Of a stretch of DNA of 64,000 nt, positions 41,983-49,517 are shown in pieces. Below the pieces are notes generated by a model that had not been told where the DNA came from, searched no databases, and worked only from the letters and a program-made list of their open reading frames with translations. The stretch's first letter is position 1. Every line of letters starts with the position of its first letter. The stretch comes from CAYNND01 sp964398775 (GTDB lineage: Bacteria > Patescibacteriota > Minisyncoccia > Phycocordibacterales > UBA2100). The position numbers were made by a program, and so were the translations under genes. The stretch spans positions 1 to 64,000 of the forward strand of contig CAYNND010000003.1 of assembly GCA_964398775.1 (NCBI GenBank). The letters run 5' to 3'.

Positions 41983-41988
41983 ATTTTA
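41983..41988 (-). promoter_or_regulatory. -10 element (TAAAAT) of yebC-ruvC
   Basis: TAAAAT, six T, ATG at 41976. Weaker evidence because of local AT richness. Confidence 0.35.
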
Positions 41989-42246
41989 TACAATATCAAT
42001 GAGTATATTGTGCGGTCCCATTTCCATATTTATTTCAGAGAGAATTTCTTTTTTTTGTTCATGGAGTGCATACCGAGCTGCTGCTGGGAGGTGCACCCGC
42101 GCACGGTTCTCCTTTATGGTGATAGATGAGGTATGTATTGTGACACCAAATGTTTTTTGTAACACTTTCTGAATTATTTCTTTTCTGTATCTCTCAGAAA
42201 CCCCTATATTAGTGTACCGACTTAGTAAAGCCTTTAAATCCTGCAT
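41986..42246 (-). CDS. Small DciA/DUF721-like protein downstream of dnaN
   Basis: 86 aa. It contains an N-terminal helical part (LKALLSRYTNIGVSERYRKEIIQKVLQKTFG) and a beta-rich KH-like half (SSITIKENRARVHLPAAARYALHEQKKEILSEINM). That layout resembles the nucleic-acid-binding half of DciA (DUF721), the helicase operator of most bacteria. It begins 1 nt after the dnaN stop. Synteny with dnaA-dnaN supports a replication role. Divergent and short, so the assignment is tentative. Confidence 0.62.
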   Translation of the reverse strand: MQDLKALLSRYTNIGVSERYRKEIIQKVLQKTFGVTIHTSSITIKENRARVHLPAAARYALHEQKKEILSEINMEMGPHNILIDIV

Positions 42247-42247
42247 A

Positions 42248-43357
42248 CTATTTATTCATTGGCATGACTACATAGAGAAAGGAGCCGTCGGAAACACCTT
42301 GAATAATAAGTGGCTTACTTGGGCCAGCAAATGACAACTTGACACTATCAACTGGAATCGATTGAAAACAATCAATCATATACTTTTGATTGAAGTTTAG
42401 AGAAAGTGACTGACCTTCAATTGTTGCTGTAATACCCTCACTCATCTCACCCGTTGTTGAGTTTTTTGATGTACATACAACACTTTTTTCCTCAAGCTGC
42501 ACAGCAATAGTGACTTGCTTTGAGGCATCTGAAACTACTGCAGCTTTTTTTAACACACCAACAACATCTTCTTTTAAGGCAATACATTCTGTGTGGAATT
42601 GCTTCGGAATAATTTTTCTATATTCAGGAAATGTACCTGATGTTAGACGTGAAGAAAGTGTTATTGTGCCGGTTGTGAATACACACATATCCTCATCTAC
42701 AATACACGAGATTGAATCATTTTTTGAATTCTGAAGAAAAGATATTATCTCTTGTGCATTTTTTACTGGTATAAGTGTGGTTGGGAATTCATCTTCAGAT
42801 ATAAATGGAATTTTTTTTTCAGCAAGACGGAAAGAGTCAGTAGCCACAAAGACTAACGAAGAACCTTCTGTATACACCAAAACACTTGCAAGTTCAGGTT
42901 TTATTGTTGAGTTTGATGCTGCATATACCACCGATTGAACCCCTTGTATAAACAACTCTTTCGGAAGAGAATATTGTATCTTAGATTGAGCTTGTGGAAG
43001 TGGAGGGAAATCTTGCGTAGGAAGTAGTGTGAGTTGCACAGTACCTTTTTTTGTTTGAATTGAGCATGTGGTGTTTGTGAATGACAACACAACCTCACCA
43101 GTATGTAGTAGTTTTACTACATCATAAAAAACACGAGCTGGAATAACAAACGAAGTGTCCTGTTGTATATCTTCTGATTCGCCTGGTGTACGAACTTCAA
43201 CACTCATCTCTATGTTTGTTGCTTGAAATATAACTAAGTGTGGCTTTACAGAGACACGAACACCTTGCAAGGTTTGATTTTGATGATTTGGTTGCGCAAC
43301 TCTTGTTATATCTGAGAGTGCTTGTTCTAAGTGTTCTTTTTGAATATATATTTTCAT
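42248..43357 (-). CDS. dnaN: DNA polymerase III beta subunit (sliding clamp)
   Basis: 369 aa, normal length. A ring-shaped dimer that tethers the polymerase. Three similar clamp domains can be followed: domain 1 (MKIYIQKEHLEQALSDITRVA ... ATNIEMSVEV), domain 2 (FIQGVQSVVYAASNSTIKPELASVLV ... VFVATDSFRLAEKKI), and domain 3 (IALKEDVVGVLKKAAVVS ... LNFNQKYMIDCFQS), ending SDGSFLYVVMPMNK where the hydrophobic cleft lies. It follows dnaA (minus strand) across a 166-nt AT-rich gap. Confidence 0.96.
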   Translation of the reverse strand: MKIYIQKEHLEQALSDITRVAQPNHQNQTLQGVRVSVKPHLVIFQATNIEMSVEVRTPGESEDIQQDTSFVIPARVFYDVVKLLHTGEVVLSFTNTTCSIQTKKGTVQLTLLPTQDFPPLPQAQSKIQYSLPKELFIQGVQSVVYAASNSTIKPELASVLVYTEGSSLVFVATDSFRLAEKKIPFISEDEFPTTLIPVKNAQEIISFLQNSKNDSISCIVDEDMCVFTTGTITLSSRLTSGTFPEYRKIIPKQFHTECIALKEDVVGVLKKAAVVSDASKQVTIAVQLEEKSVVCTSKNSTTGEMSEGITATIEGQSLSLNFNQKYMIDCFQSIPVDSVKLSFAGPSKPLIIQGVSDGSFLYVVMPMNK

Positions 43358-43523
43358 ATGTCTTATATTAAGGAGTTTTTATGTGGATATGTGATTATAT
43401 GAATCTATACATAGTTTTTTTATACACACATTTTGATGAATATATATCTATATTCTTACTATATTTTCTAAGAAAGAACAATCCAACAATCTACGCACAC
43501 ACTATACACATCTATCCCCACAC
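43358..43523. other. AT-rich dnaA-dnaN gap, candidate origin region
   Basis: 166 nt, strongly AT-rich, with T runs and TATATATC-type stretches suited to unwinding. TGTGGATAT at 43382-43390 is one mismatch from the reverse of a DnaA box (TTATCCACA). TATCCCCACA and TTATCCCCG-like repeats sit at 43512-43531 next to the dnaA stop. The same TGTGGATAT recurs upstream of dnaA. This is a candidate replication origin by position and motif only. Confidence 0.4.
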
Positions 43524-44876
43524 TTATCCCCGTAGTAATACACGGATTTGATCAATCTCTTGTGCGAGGGTTTGGTCACGCTCAATCATTTCTCGAATTT
43601 TCTCACATGAGTGAATAACAGTGGTATGGTCTCTTCCTCCTAATCTATCCCCTATACTTGGATATGAAACACCTAAATCTTCACGCATAAGAAACATAGC
43701 TATTTGTCGTGGTTTTACTACATCTTTCTTTCGTGTTTTTTCATATATAGCAGATTCAGGTATCTCATAATATTGAGATACAGAGCGTAGTACTTCTTCC
43801 GGAGACACACTCTTCGATGGTCGTGTGTTGTGTTGAATAATCGAACGAATCTCAGGAAGGGTTAAATCTCTTCCCTTAATGTTTGTGTTACAAAAAACTG
43901 CGTTTAGAATACCCTCAAGTTCTCGGATATTTCCACGCACTTCTTTTGCAATATATTCAATCGTCTCATTTCCTATCATAAATTGCTGTTGAGCCACCTT
44001 TTCTCGAATTATTGAGATACGAGAGTCCATATCTGGTTCTGGGATCTCTGCGGTGAGTCCAGCACTAAATCGTCCCTTAAGGCGATCCTCAAGCCCTTGC
44101 AAAGTTTGTGGATGTTTATCAGATGAGAAAATAATCTGCTTGTTATTATCAAAGAGATAATTAAAGAGGTGAAAAAGCTCTTCCTGTGTTCTTTCTTTAT
44201 CTGCGATAAATTGTACGTCATCCATTATAAGAACGTCGTATTGGCGGTATTTATCCTTAAATTGATTGGCGCGACCTGCACGAACTGCGTTGTAGTAGTC
44301 AACAGCAAACTGCTCGGATGTGCAGTACAGCACTTTCTTATTTGGGTATACTTTCTTGAACTGATTACCAATTGCCTGCACGAGGTGTGTTTTTCCATGC
44401 CCTGTAGAGCCGTATACGAAGAGAGGGTTGTATGCAAGTGCTGGGTTTTGTAGTACTGCGAGCGCAGCAGCGTGTGCAAGTTGGTTGAATGGACCTACAA
44501 CAAACGTGTCGAATGTATACCGCGGATTCAAGTTGTCTCGTTTATCAACATATAACTGATCAATCCCGAGTGAGCCGTTTGTACTCTGGGCTGGTTTTTC
44601 TGGGTTCAGTTTTTTCATCGCGGTGACTTTTGCGACTGTGTACTCCACGTTACGCACACTGTGGTCAACTTCCCGGAGTGTCTTTAAGATAATGGTGTGG
44701 TATTTCTCCGCGATCCAATCGCGCGCCATTCGATTTGGGGTACCTACGTAAATAATCCCCTCATCTCTACGTACAATACCAGTATCTTTAAACCATGTTT
44801 TGTAGTTTGCTTCTGATATTGAGCGCTCGACTGTTGCAAGTACGGTATCCCATAGGCTTTTTTGTTCTCCAGTCAT
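43524..44876 (-). CDS. dnaA: Chromosomal replication initiator DnaA
   Basis: 450 aa. N-terminal domain I (1-80, LWDTVLATVERSISEANYKTWF), a short linker (about 90-110), then the AAA+ domain: NPRYTFDTFVVGPFNQLAHAAA, Walker A YGSTGHGKTHLV (156-163; His where most have Leu), Walker B VLIMDDVQFI (Asp219-220) and sensor LKGRFSAGLT. Domain IV has the helix-turn-helix and the DnaA-box signature GGRDHTTVIHSCEKI. A GATAAT lies about 9 nt before the ATG, giving a very short leader. Flanks: dnaN after it and rpmH diverging before it. Confidence 0.98.
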   Translation of the reverse strand: MTGEQKSLWDTVLATVERSISEANYKTWFKDTGIVRRDEGIIYVGTPNRMARDWIAEKYHTIILKTLREVDHSVRNVEYTVAKVTAMKKLNPEKPAQSTNGSLGIDQLYVDKRDNLNPRYTFDTFVVGPFNQLAHAAALAVLQNPALAYNPLFVYGSTGHGKTHLVQAIGNQFKKVYPNKKVLYCTSEQFAVDYYNAVRAGRANQFKDKYRQYDVLIMDDVQFIADKERTQEELFHLFNYLFDNNKQIIFSSDKHPQTLQGLEDRLKGRFSAGLTAEIPEPDMDSRISIIREKVAQQQFMIGNETIEYIAKEVRGNIRELEGILNAVFCNTNIKGRDLTLPEIRSIIQHNTRPSKSVSPEEVLRSVSQYYEIPESAIYEKTRKKDVVKPRQIAMFLMREDLGVSYPSIGDRLGGRDHTTVIHSCEKIREMIERDQTLAQEIDQIRVLLRG

Positions 44877-45029
44877 GCGAAAATGATTATCGGGTAAGTA
44901 GGTGCATTATACAGACGAGAATGGTTCCCGCATCTCTCCCCTACGTGGGGATTGAGTGTATAACATGTGGATATCCTAAGTTAAGCCATATCCGTTGATT
45001 TTTTATACATTCCATGCCATAGTACCGCC
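44877..45029. other. dnaA-rpmH divergent intergenic region, DnaA-box-like site
   Basis: 153 nt between the divergent dnaA and rpmH starts. It holds TGTGGATAT at 44966-44974 (same motif as in the dnaA-dnaN gap), CGTGGGGATT at about 44944-44953, and the rpmH promoter. It is a possible DnaA autoregulation site or part of the origin. Confidence 0.4.
44995..45023 (+). promoter_or_regulatory. Promoter of rpmH operon
   Basis: -35 TTGATT (44995-45000), 17-nt spacer, -10 CATAGT (45018-45023), then 6 nt to the rpmH ATG. Confidence 0.6.
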
Positions 45030-45164
45030 ATGAAACGAACGTACCAGCCAAAAAAGCGCAAACGAGCGCGAACACACGGCTTTCTCAAGCGAACAAAAAC
45101 AGCTTCAGGAAAGCGCGTCTTGAAGGCCCGACGCCGCAAGGGGCGAGCGAAGCTCTCAGCGTAA
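45030..45164 (+). CDS. rpmH: 50S ribosomal protein L34
   Basis: 44 aa, extremely basic. It starts MKRTYQPKKRKRARTHGF, continues LKRTKTASGKRVLKARRRKG and ends RAKLSA, the L34 pattern almost without change. First gene of the conserved rpmH-rnpA-yidC-khpB group, diverging from dnaA as in many bacteria. The stop is 4 nt before rnpA. Leaderless by promoter position. Confidence 0.96.
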   Translation: MKRTYQPKKRKRARTHGFLKRTKTASGKRVLKARRRKGRAKLSA

Positions 45165-45168
45165 GTGA

Positions 45169-45483
45169 ATGCTTAAGAAACAAAACCGCCTCAGAAGGCT
45201 TGATGTTGAAAAAACGTTTAAGAACGGCTCTTTTTTCCGTGGAAAGGCCTGCATAATACGTGCCCTCCCTTCCCCAATCACTCGTGCAGCGATAGCAGTT
45301 CCCAAAAAGGTCGCAAAAACTGCTGTAGTAAGAAATAAGCTCCGAAGATATATATATACTCTGTGCGAAAGAAATCCCAAATTTCCGCTCTTGCAAAAAG
45401 ACATAGTTTTTGCAGTAACAGGAACTGACACTGCGACGATACAGAATGATATTGATTCGTATTTTGAACAGTTGACGAAGTAA
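45169..45483 (+). CDS. rnpA: Ribonuclease P protein component
   Basis: 104 aa. The protein cofactor of RNase P, which matures tRNA 5' ends. It shows KQNRLRRLDVEKTFKNGSFFRG, IAVPKKVAKTAVVRNKLRRY (the RNR-type RNA-binding helix) and DIVFAVTGTDTATIQNDIDSYFEQL. Normal length. Co-transcribed with rpmH. The catalytic RNA gene (rnpB) was not found in the window. Confidence 0.92.
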   Translation: MLKKQNRLRRLDVEKTFKNGSFFRGKACIIRALPSPITRAAIAVPKKVAKTAVVRNKLRRYIYTLCERNPKFPLLQKDIVFAVTGTDTATIQNDIDSYFEQLTK

Positions 45484-45499
45484 AGAGTCAGCGTATGAT
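45472..45499 (+). promoter_or_regulatory. Internal promoter of yidC
   Basis: -35 TTGACG (45472-45477), 16-nt spacer, -10 TATGAT (45494-45499), 6 nt, ATG at 45506. It overlaps the 3' end of rnpA. Confidence 0.6.
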
Positions 45500-45505
45500 G
45501 CAGCG

Positions 45506-46210
45506 ATGTATTCACTATTCATACAAGCAGTTTATATCCCGATATATTCCGCCCTCGTCTTTGTAATTGATTTAGTTCCTGGCGGTGACGTTGGTATAGC
45601 ATTGGTAATTGTTACGATTGTTGTACGCTCCCTGCTGCTCCCTCTCGCGCTTAAAACAAGTCGTGCTCAGAAGGTGCTCCGTGAGATACAGCCAAAACTC
45701 GACGAGATTAAGAAAAAATATACTGATCAAAGAGAGATGGCTGAGAAAACGATGGCTTTGTATCGAGAAAATAATGTCAGCCCGTTTTCCGCAATTCTTA
45801 TACCACTGGTTCAAATACCAGTGATTATTGGGCTCTATGTCGTGTTTGCAAATGGCGGGCTCCCAACCATTACTCCTGAGTACCTGTATTCATTCGTTCC
45901 AATACCTGAAGCAGTTAACATGCACTTTCTCGGGATCATAGACATGGCTTCAAAGAGCCTTATTCTTGCAATTGTAGCGGGTATTACACAATACATATAC
46001 GCACAAGCAATGCCGAAGCCTCAAGAGCAGGCAGAACCATCATTTGCCGGAGACTTCGCAAAAGGTATGCATGTACAAATAACATACGTACTCCCTTTTA
46101 TAATAGGCTTTGTTGCCTATTCAATCTCGGCCGCAGTAGCTCTTTACCTCATCGTTGGAAATGTGTTCTCGTTCTGCTCTGAGTTGTACACTCGCCGCTC
46201 TGTGAAGTAG
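45506..46210 (+). CDS. yidC: Membrane protein insertase YidC/Oxa1
   Basis: 234 aa, the short Oxa1-like form without the large periplasmic domain of Gram-negative YidC. Five hydrophobic segments can be followed. Key parts: ALVIVTIVVRSLLLPLALKTSRAQKVL (with the hydrophilic-groove Arg), the cytoplasmic coiled coil REIQPKLDEIKKKYTDQ, NVSPFSAILIPLVQIPVIIGLY, and AVALYLIVGNVFSF at the end. It inserts small membrane proteins, alone or with SecYEG. It lies directly before khpB, the usual pairing. Confidence 0.95.
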   Translation: MYSLFIQAVYIPIYSALVFVIDLVPGGDVGIALVIVTIVVRSLLLPLALKTSRAQKVLREIQPKLDEIKKKYTDQREMAEKTMALYRENNVSPFSAILIPLVQIPVIIGLYVVFANGGLPTITPEYLYSFVPIPEAVNMHFLGIIDMASKSLILAIVAGITQYIYAQAMPKPQEQAEPSFAGDFAKGMHVQITYVLPFIIGFVAYSISAAVALYLIVGNVFSFCSELYTRRSVK

Positions 46211-46222
46211 TATTAGTCTACC

Positions 46223-46672
46223 ATGAACGAAGTACGTACTATTGTATCTGACATACTAAAAACATTCGGAGTCGAAGCTCAGTTTGAGGAGCGTTCGTTT
46301 GCGGAGCAGCCGGTGCTTGCGATTACAGTTGCAGATGGGCAACTACTTATCGGTTCACAAGGTGACCGTCTCCGTGCGCTCAACACCCTTGTTCGTATGA
46401 TTGCTGAAAAAAGAGGTGTAACTGAAAGGTTTACTGTAGATATAAATAACTATCAACACGATGCTGTAGTGCAGTTACAAAATACTGCTAAAACACTTGC
46501 TGAGCGCGCTCGCACACTAAAATATGATGTTGAGTTAAACCCAATGCGCCCATTCGAGCGCATGATTGTACATGCGGCGCTCTCCACAGAGCCTCACATC
46601 AAAACAGAGTCAATTGGCGAAGGTAGAGATCGCCGTATTGTAATCAAATACATAGAAGCACCAGCTGCTTAA
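46223..46672 (+). CDS. khpB: KhpB/Jag RNA-binding protein (KH + R3H)
   Basis: 149 aa. A KH-like N-terminal domain (ITVADGQLLIGSQGDRLRALNTLVRMIAEKRG, where the GxxG-type loop reads GSQGDR) and a C-terminal R3H domain (PMRPFERMIVHAALSTEP, with the conserved Arg-x-x-x-His spacing). The usual N-terminal Jag-N domain is absent. Family members bind RNA and influence cell elongation and division. Its stop overlaps the convergent pilin gene stop by 2 nt. Follows yidC by 12 nt, in the same direction. Confidence 0.9.
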   Translation: MNEVRTIVSDILKTFGVEAQFEERSFAEQPVLAITVADGQLLIGSQGDRLRALNTLVRMIAEKRGVTERFTVDINNYQHDAVVQLQNTAKTLAERARTLKYDVELNPMRPFERMIVHAALSTEPHIKTESIGEGRDRRIVIKYIEAPAA

Positions 46673-47109
46673 GGGCAACCATTTGGGTCAGTGCAGGTGG
46701 TGCCGCCACCGGTAGTACCACCACCTCGTTGTGTCTGCGGGAGCTGCTCAAGGTTCACATTTAAGTTGAGCAAATCTGGGTTGATTTGATTAAATATAAC
46801 GTATGTAGAGAGTAGCATAATGAGCCCAAGGAGTGCGTTCTGCATTCTATCTTTTGACTCACCCATCTGGACGGCACCTGACTCCGTCATCATGTACACT
46901 ATTCCACCGTACACAAATTGCGCCACGGCAACAACAGCACCTATTGAGATGGTCATTTTAAATGCGGCATTCACAAAGGCGCCAAGGTTGTCATATGATT
47001 CATAGATTGATACACCACCAATCAATAGCGAATCACCAAGAAGTCCCTTAAAGCCCGCTGCTTGGGCTGCCTGGTGAGCTATGAAGCTTATGTCATTCAA
47101 TAAATCCAT
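46669..47109 (-). CDS. VirB2/TrbC-like pilin of a type IV secretion-like system
   Basis: 146 aa from ATG 47109, just past the previous gene's stop. It has the small two-helix layout of VirB2/TrbC pilins: a helical N terminus, then hydrophobic helices at about 60-85 (TISIGAVVAVAQFVYGGIVYMM) and 105-122 (LLGLIMLLSTYVIF), separated by a short polar loop with SGAVQMGESKDRMQNA. The C-terminal tail is Gly/Thr-rich with a Cys pair (CTDPNGC). Last gene of an eleven-gene minus-strand operon-like run that includes VirB4, PrgI and VirB6-like proteins. Confidence 0.82.
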   Translation of the reverse strand: MDLLNDISFIAHQAAQAAGFKGLLGDSLLIGGVSIYESYDNLGAFVNAAFKMTISIGAVVAVAQFVYGGIVYMMTESGAVQMGESKDRMQNALLGLIMLLSTYVIFNQINPDLLNLNVNLEQLPQTQRGGGTTGGGTTCTDPNGCP

Positions 47110-47110
47110 A

Positions 47111-48481
47111 TTATTCAAGAGATAGTCCCCACAGTGTAGCAGTTGTTTTATCAATGAATAGTAGTAGTTTTCCGTCAGCTGAATAGTATGCTGCTGTCAC
47201 GTCGAGACCATCAGGGCTTCCCTTCACTGTTTCAATCACAACACTCTCTTCGCCGGTGCGAGGATTAATTTTTACAATGGTATCAGCATATATACGTGCA
47301 CCCTGCATCCACATATCTGGGTATGACAACCCAATGGTATCAACAGGAATTCCACAGTATAAGTATTCCTGTGTAGACCACGTACATTTTTCTGGGAACA
47401 CTGCTCGCTTCAGTCGTACTGGCTTACCATTCTTTTGGTAGATAAAGGATGTGTAACCTTCAGAAGAGCTCAGTGTCTTCAGAATGAATGCAGCAGTACC
47501 ACTCTCGAGGCTTGTTATGCCAGGCTCGTCACCAAAGACTTTTTCCAAAGTGTTTTTTGTAAGTGATACTCTGTACACATAACCAGGCATTCCAAGTGAT
47601 GGGCGCTGATTCACCAGTATGTGTGTAGTGCCCTCCCCGCTCCATGCGATGTTCCATCCATGAAGTGGTGATTTCCATACTCGCTTTGTCCGCTCACCCT
47701 TGAGGTTTGTTGTCGCCACACTCAGAGTACCATCCTCCTGTATTGTTGAAAAAAGAATAGTCTCCCCACGCACCAGCATCGATTGAATGTTTACTGGAAG
47801 ATATGATCCGATAGTGCTTGCCTGCTCACCTTCCTTTTTCTCACTAAGCTCAGAAACAGGAGTGCTGAGGGTTAGTATAGAGTCATCGGTATCAAGGTGC
47901 TGGAGGACAACATGGGTGCCTTTCTCGGTAAAGAATGCTTTCTGTACCCCAAGAATAGTGCTATTTGTAACTCGCTCTACTTTCAAAGTAGCAACAGGTA
48001 TGTCTATGATATTACCGCGTTGACGTTCTGCGAGGCGAATAATTTGCTCTTTCTTTTCATTTTCAAACATCGTAAAGCCTGCCACTGGCCCCTCATACAG
48101 TTTATACAGCTGCACTCCTTTTTTTATGGCAGGGTTTTTTGTTGTGTCAGTTCCGTTTACTGGAGGCTCTCCAGTTGGGTTCTGTCCCGTGTCGCTACCC
48201 CCTGTTTTTGTCGCGTCCGTGCTTTGCTCATCGGTGTTGTTTTCTACAGTCTCCCCATCAGTTCCTGTCTTCTCTTTCAGTGTTTTTTCGGTAATTTCAT
48301 CGTTGTTAAAAACCCCTAAGTCAGAACCACCAGCACCAGGTACTACCAATGGGTCAAATGTTTTAGTCCGTGAGCCTTCAACTGAACGCTTCGTTAAGTA
48401 TGCATACCACACTGCAAGCGCAGTAGCCGCAAGGAGGATTATCAAGGCAAGTGATGCGTATAGTGTGTTCTTGTTGTTCAT
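47111..48481 (-). CDS. Membrane-anchored beta-rich protein of the T4SS-like operon
   Basis: 456 aa, family not recognised. One N-terminal membrane helix (about 8-27) is followed by a low-complexity Thr/Asp/Gly/Glu region (about 50-115), then a beta-rich domain of about 330 residues with repeated W/T/G-containing strands (HGWNIAWSGEGTTHILVNQ, GYVYRVSLTKNTLEKVF, AAYYSADGKLLLFIDKTTATLWG), reminiscent of a beta-propeller. Its start overlaps the preceding gene's stop, and its stop lies 1 nt before the pilin start. Probably an exported structural component; function inferred only from context. Confidence 0.78.
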   Translation of the reverse strand: MNNKNTLYASLALIILLAATALAVWYAYLTKRSVEGSRTKTFDPLVVPGAGGSDLGVFNNDEITEKTLKEKTGTDGETVENNTDEQSTDATKTGGSDTGQNPTGEPPVNGTDTTKNPAIKKGVQLYKLYEGPVAGFTMFENEKKEQIIRLAERQRGNIIDIPVATLKVERVTNSTILGVQKAFFTEKGTHVVLQHLDTDDSILTLSTPVSELSEKKEGEQASTIGSYLPVNIQSMLVRGETILFSTIQEDGTLSVATTNLKGERTKRVWKSPLHGWNIAWSGEGTTHILVNQRPSLGMPGYVYRVSLTKNTLEKVFGDEPGITSLESGTAAFILKTLSSSEGYTSFIYQKNGKPVRLKRAVFPEKCTWSTQEYLYCGIPVDTIGLSYPDMWMQGARIYADTIVKINPRTGEESVVIETVKGSPDGLDVTAAYYSADGKLLLFIDKTTATLWGLSLE

Positions 48482-49440
48482 ATACCAAAGAGTGATGATT
48501 CGGTTGTCGTACCGATGCGTGTTTTGATTGTTGCGTCTTGCAGTAGCTTGCTTCCATGATTTACATCAACTGTGACAATGCCTGCAGGCAGGCGAGGTGT
48601 GTATGTTGCTCTCCCTTGTGGCTCTACAGCAACCTCTCCGGTCGCACTCTTCCAATCGAACCGTACCTTGGAAAGGTTCGTGCCATCTATGTGGTACGGA
48701 ATCAGCCGAAGTGTTGTGACACCATCAAGTCCTTTCATGAATCCAACAACTGTATTTGTCCAGAGTCCAACAAGTGTTTTTTGCTGGTACATACGCAAAA
48801 CTATCGGAGTTGGGCGTATGCGAATACCATTTCCACCGACGTATTCATTATTTAGATTTTTTACTTCAACACTGATGAGTGTGTCATCTCCAAAAGCTGG
48901 CATCTGTATTTGCACTGTTTGTTTACCAAAGCCTGACTGTTTCCCAAGCAGTGTTCCGTTCTGGTACCATGAATATATGAGCGTATCGCTCGAGCCTAGG
49001 TTAGTGTGAGGAACGGCTGAAACAGTCACTCGTCCACCAGCAGCAACGAGCGCACGGCCACTGTAAAAAGGAGGTGTATATGAAGCTCCTTCCCAGAGTA
49101 AGTCAACATCTGAGGGTTGCAGTAGCTGTGAAAGCTTCATTTCCGTACCATCTCTTTCAACGACAGTTACGTCGAGTGTGCTTGTCGTGCGCTCCGTAAG
49201 GGTAATTTCTGTTTCAGTAACACCAATTCCCTGGCTCAACACAACACCATTCAGTTTCCATACAACAAGTGCGGTAGATATATCAATCGCCGGACTTTTG
49301 AGTTCTGCGGCGATGCGAGTGTTGAGCTGTAATAGCGGCGGATTGAATGTAACACTAAGAGTTTTTTCTACCTGAGCATATGCAGGACTACTTACCCCCA
49401 TCAAGACTGCTATGAAAAGTATTGCGTACAATGCGCGCAT
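48478..49440 (-). CDS. Secreted beta-sandwich protein of the T4SS-like operon
   Basis: 320 aa. Signal peptide 1-22 (cleaved near AYA/QVE). The rest reads as consecutive Ig-like domains: about 25-105 (KTLSVTFNPPLLQLNTRIAAEL ... VVWKLNGVVLSQG), about 110-210 (GRVTVSAVPHTNLGSSDTLIYSWYQNG) and about 215-310 (YTPRLPAGIVTVDVNHGS). No Cys pairs of the 16-32 kb type. TACAAT ends 6 nt before the ATG, so it has its own leaderless promoter. It overlaps the next gene's start by 4 nt. Possibly a surface or pilus-associated adhesin or scaffold. Confidence 0.78.
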   Translation of the reverse strand: MRALYAILFIAVLMGVSSPAYAQVEKTLSVTFNPPLLQLNTRIAAELKSPAIDISTALVVWKLNGVVLSQGIGVTETEITLTERTTSTLDVTVVERDGTEMKLSQLLQPSDVDLLWEGASYTPPFYSGRALVAAGGRVTVSAVPHTNLGSSDTLIYSWYQNGTLLGKQSGFGKQTVQIQMPAFGDDTLISVEVKNLNNEYVGGNGIRIRPTPIVLRMYQQKTLVGLWTNTVVGFMKGLDGVTTLRLIPYHIDGTNLSKVRFDWKSATGEVAVEPQGRATYTPRLPAGIVTVDVNHGSKLLQDATIKTRIGTTTESSLFGI

Positions 49441-49446
49441 CTGTCT

Positions 49447-49452
49447 ATTGTA
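49447..49452 (-). promoter_or_regulatory. -10 element (TACAAT) inside the T4SS-like operon
   Basis: TACAAT + AGACAG + ATG at 49440, in the only sizeable gap (77 nt) of the operon's distal half. Confidence 0.55.
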
Positions 49453-49517
49453 GCAGGTTTTTAGATTCGCGTAGCCGTGGATGTCAAAAACACATTCCCC
49501 ACACTTTCTGCGTTGTG

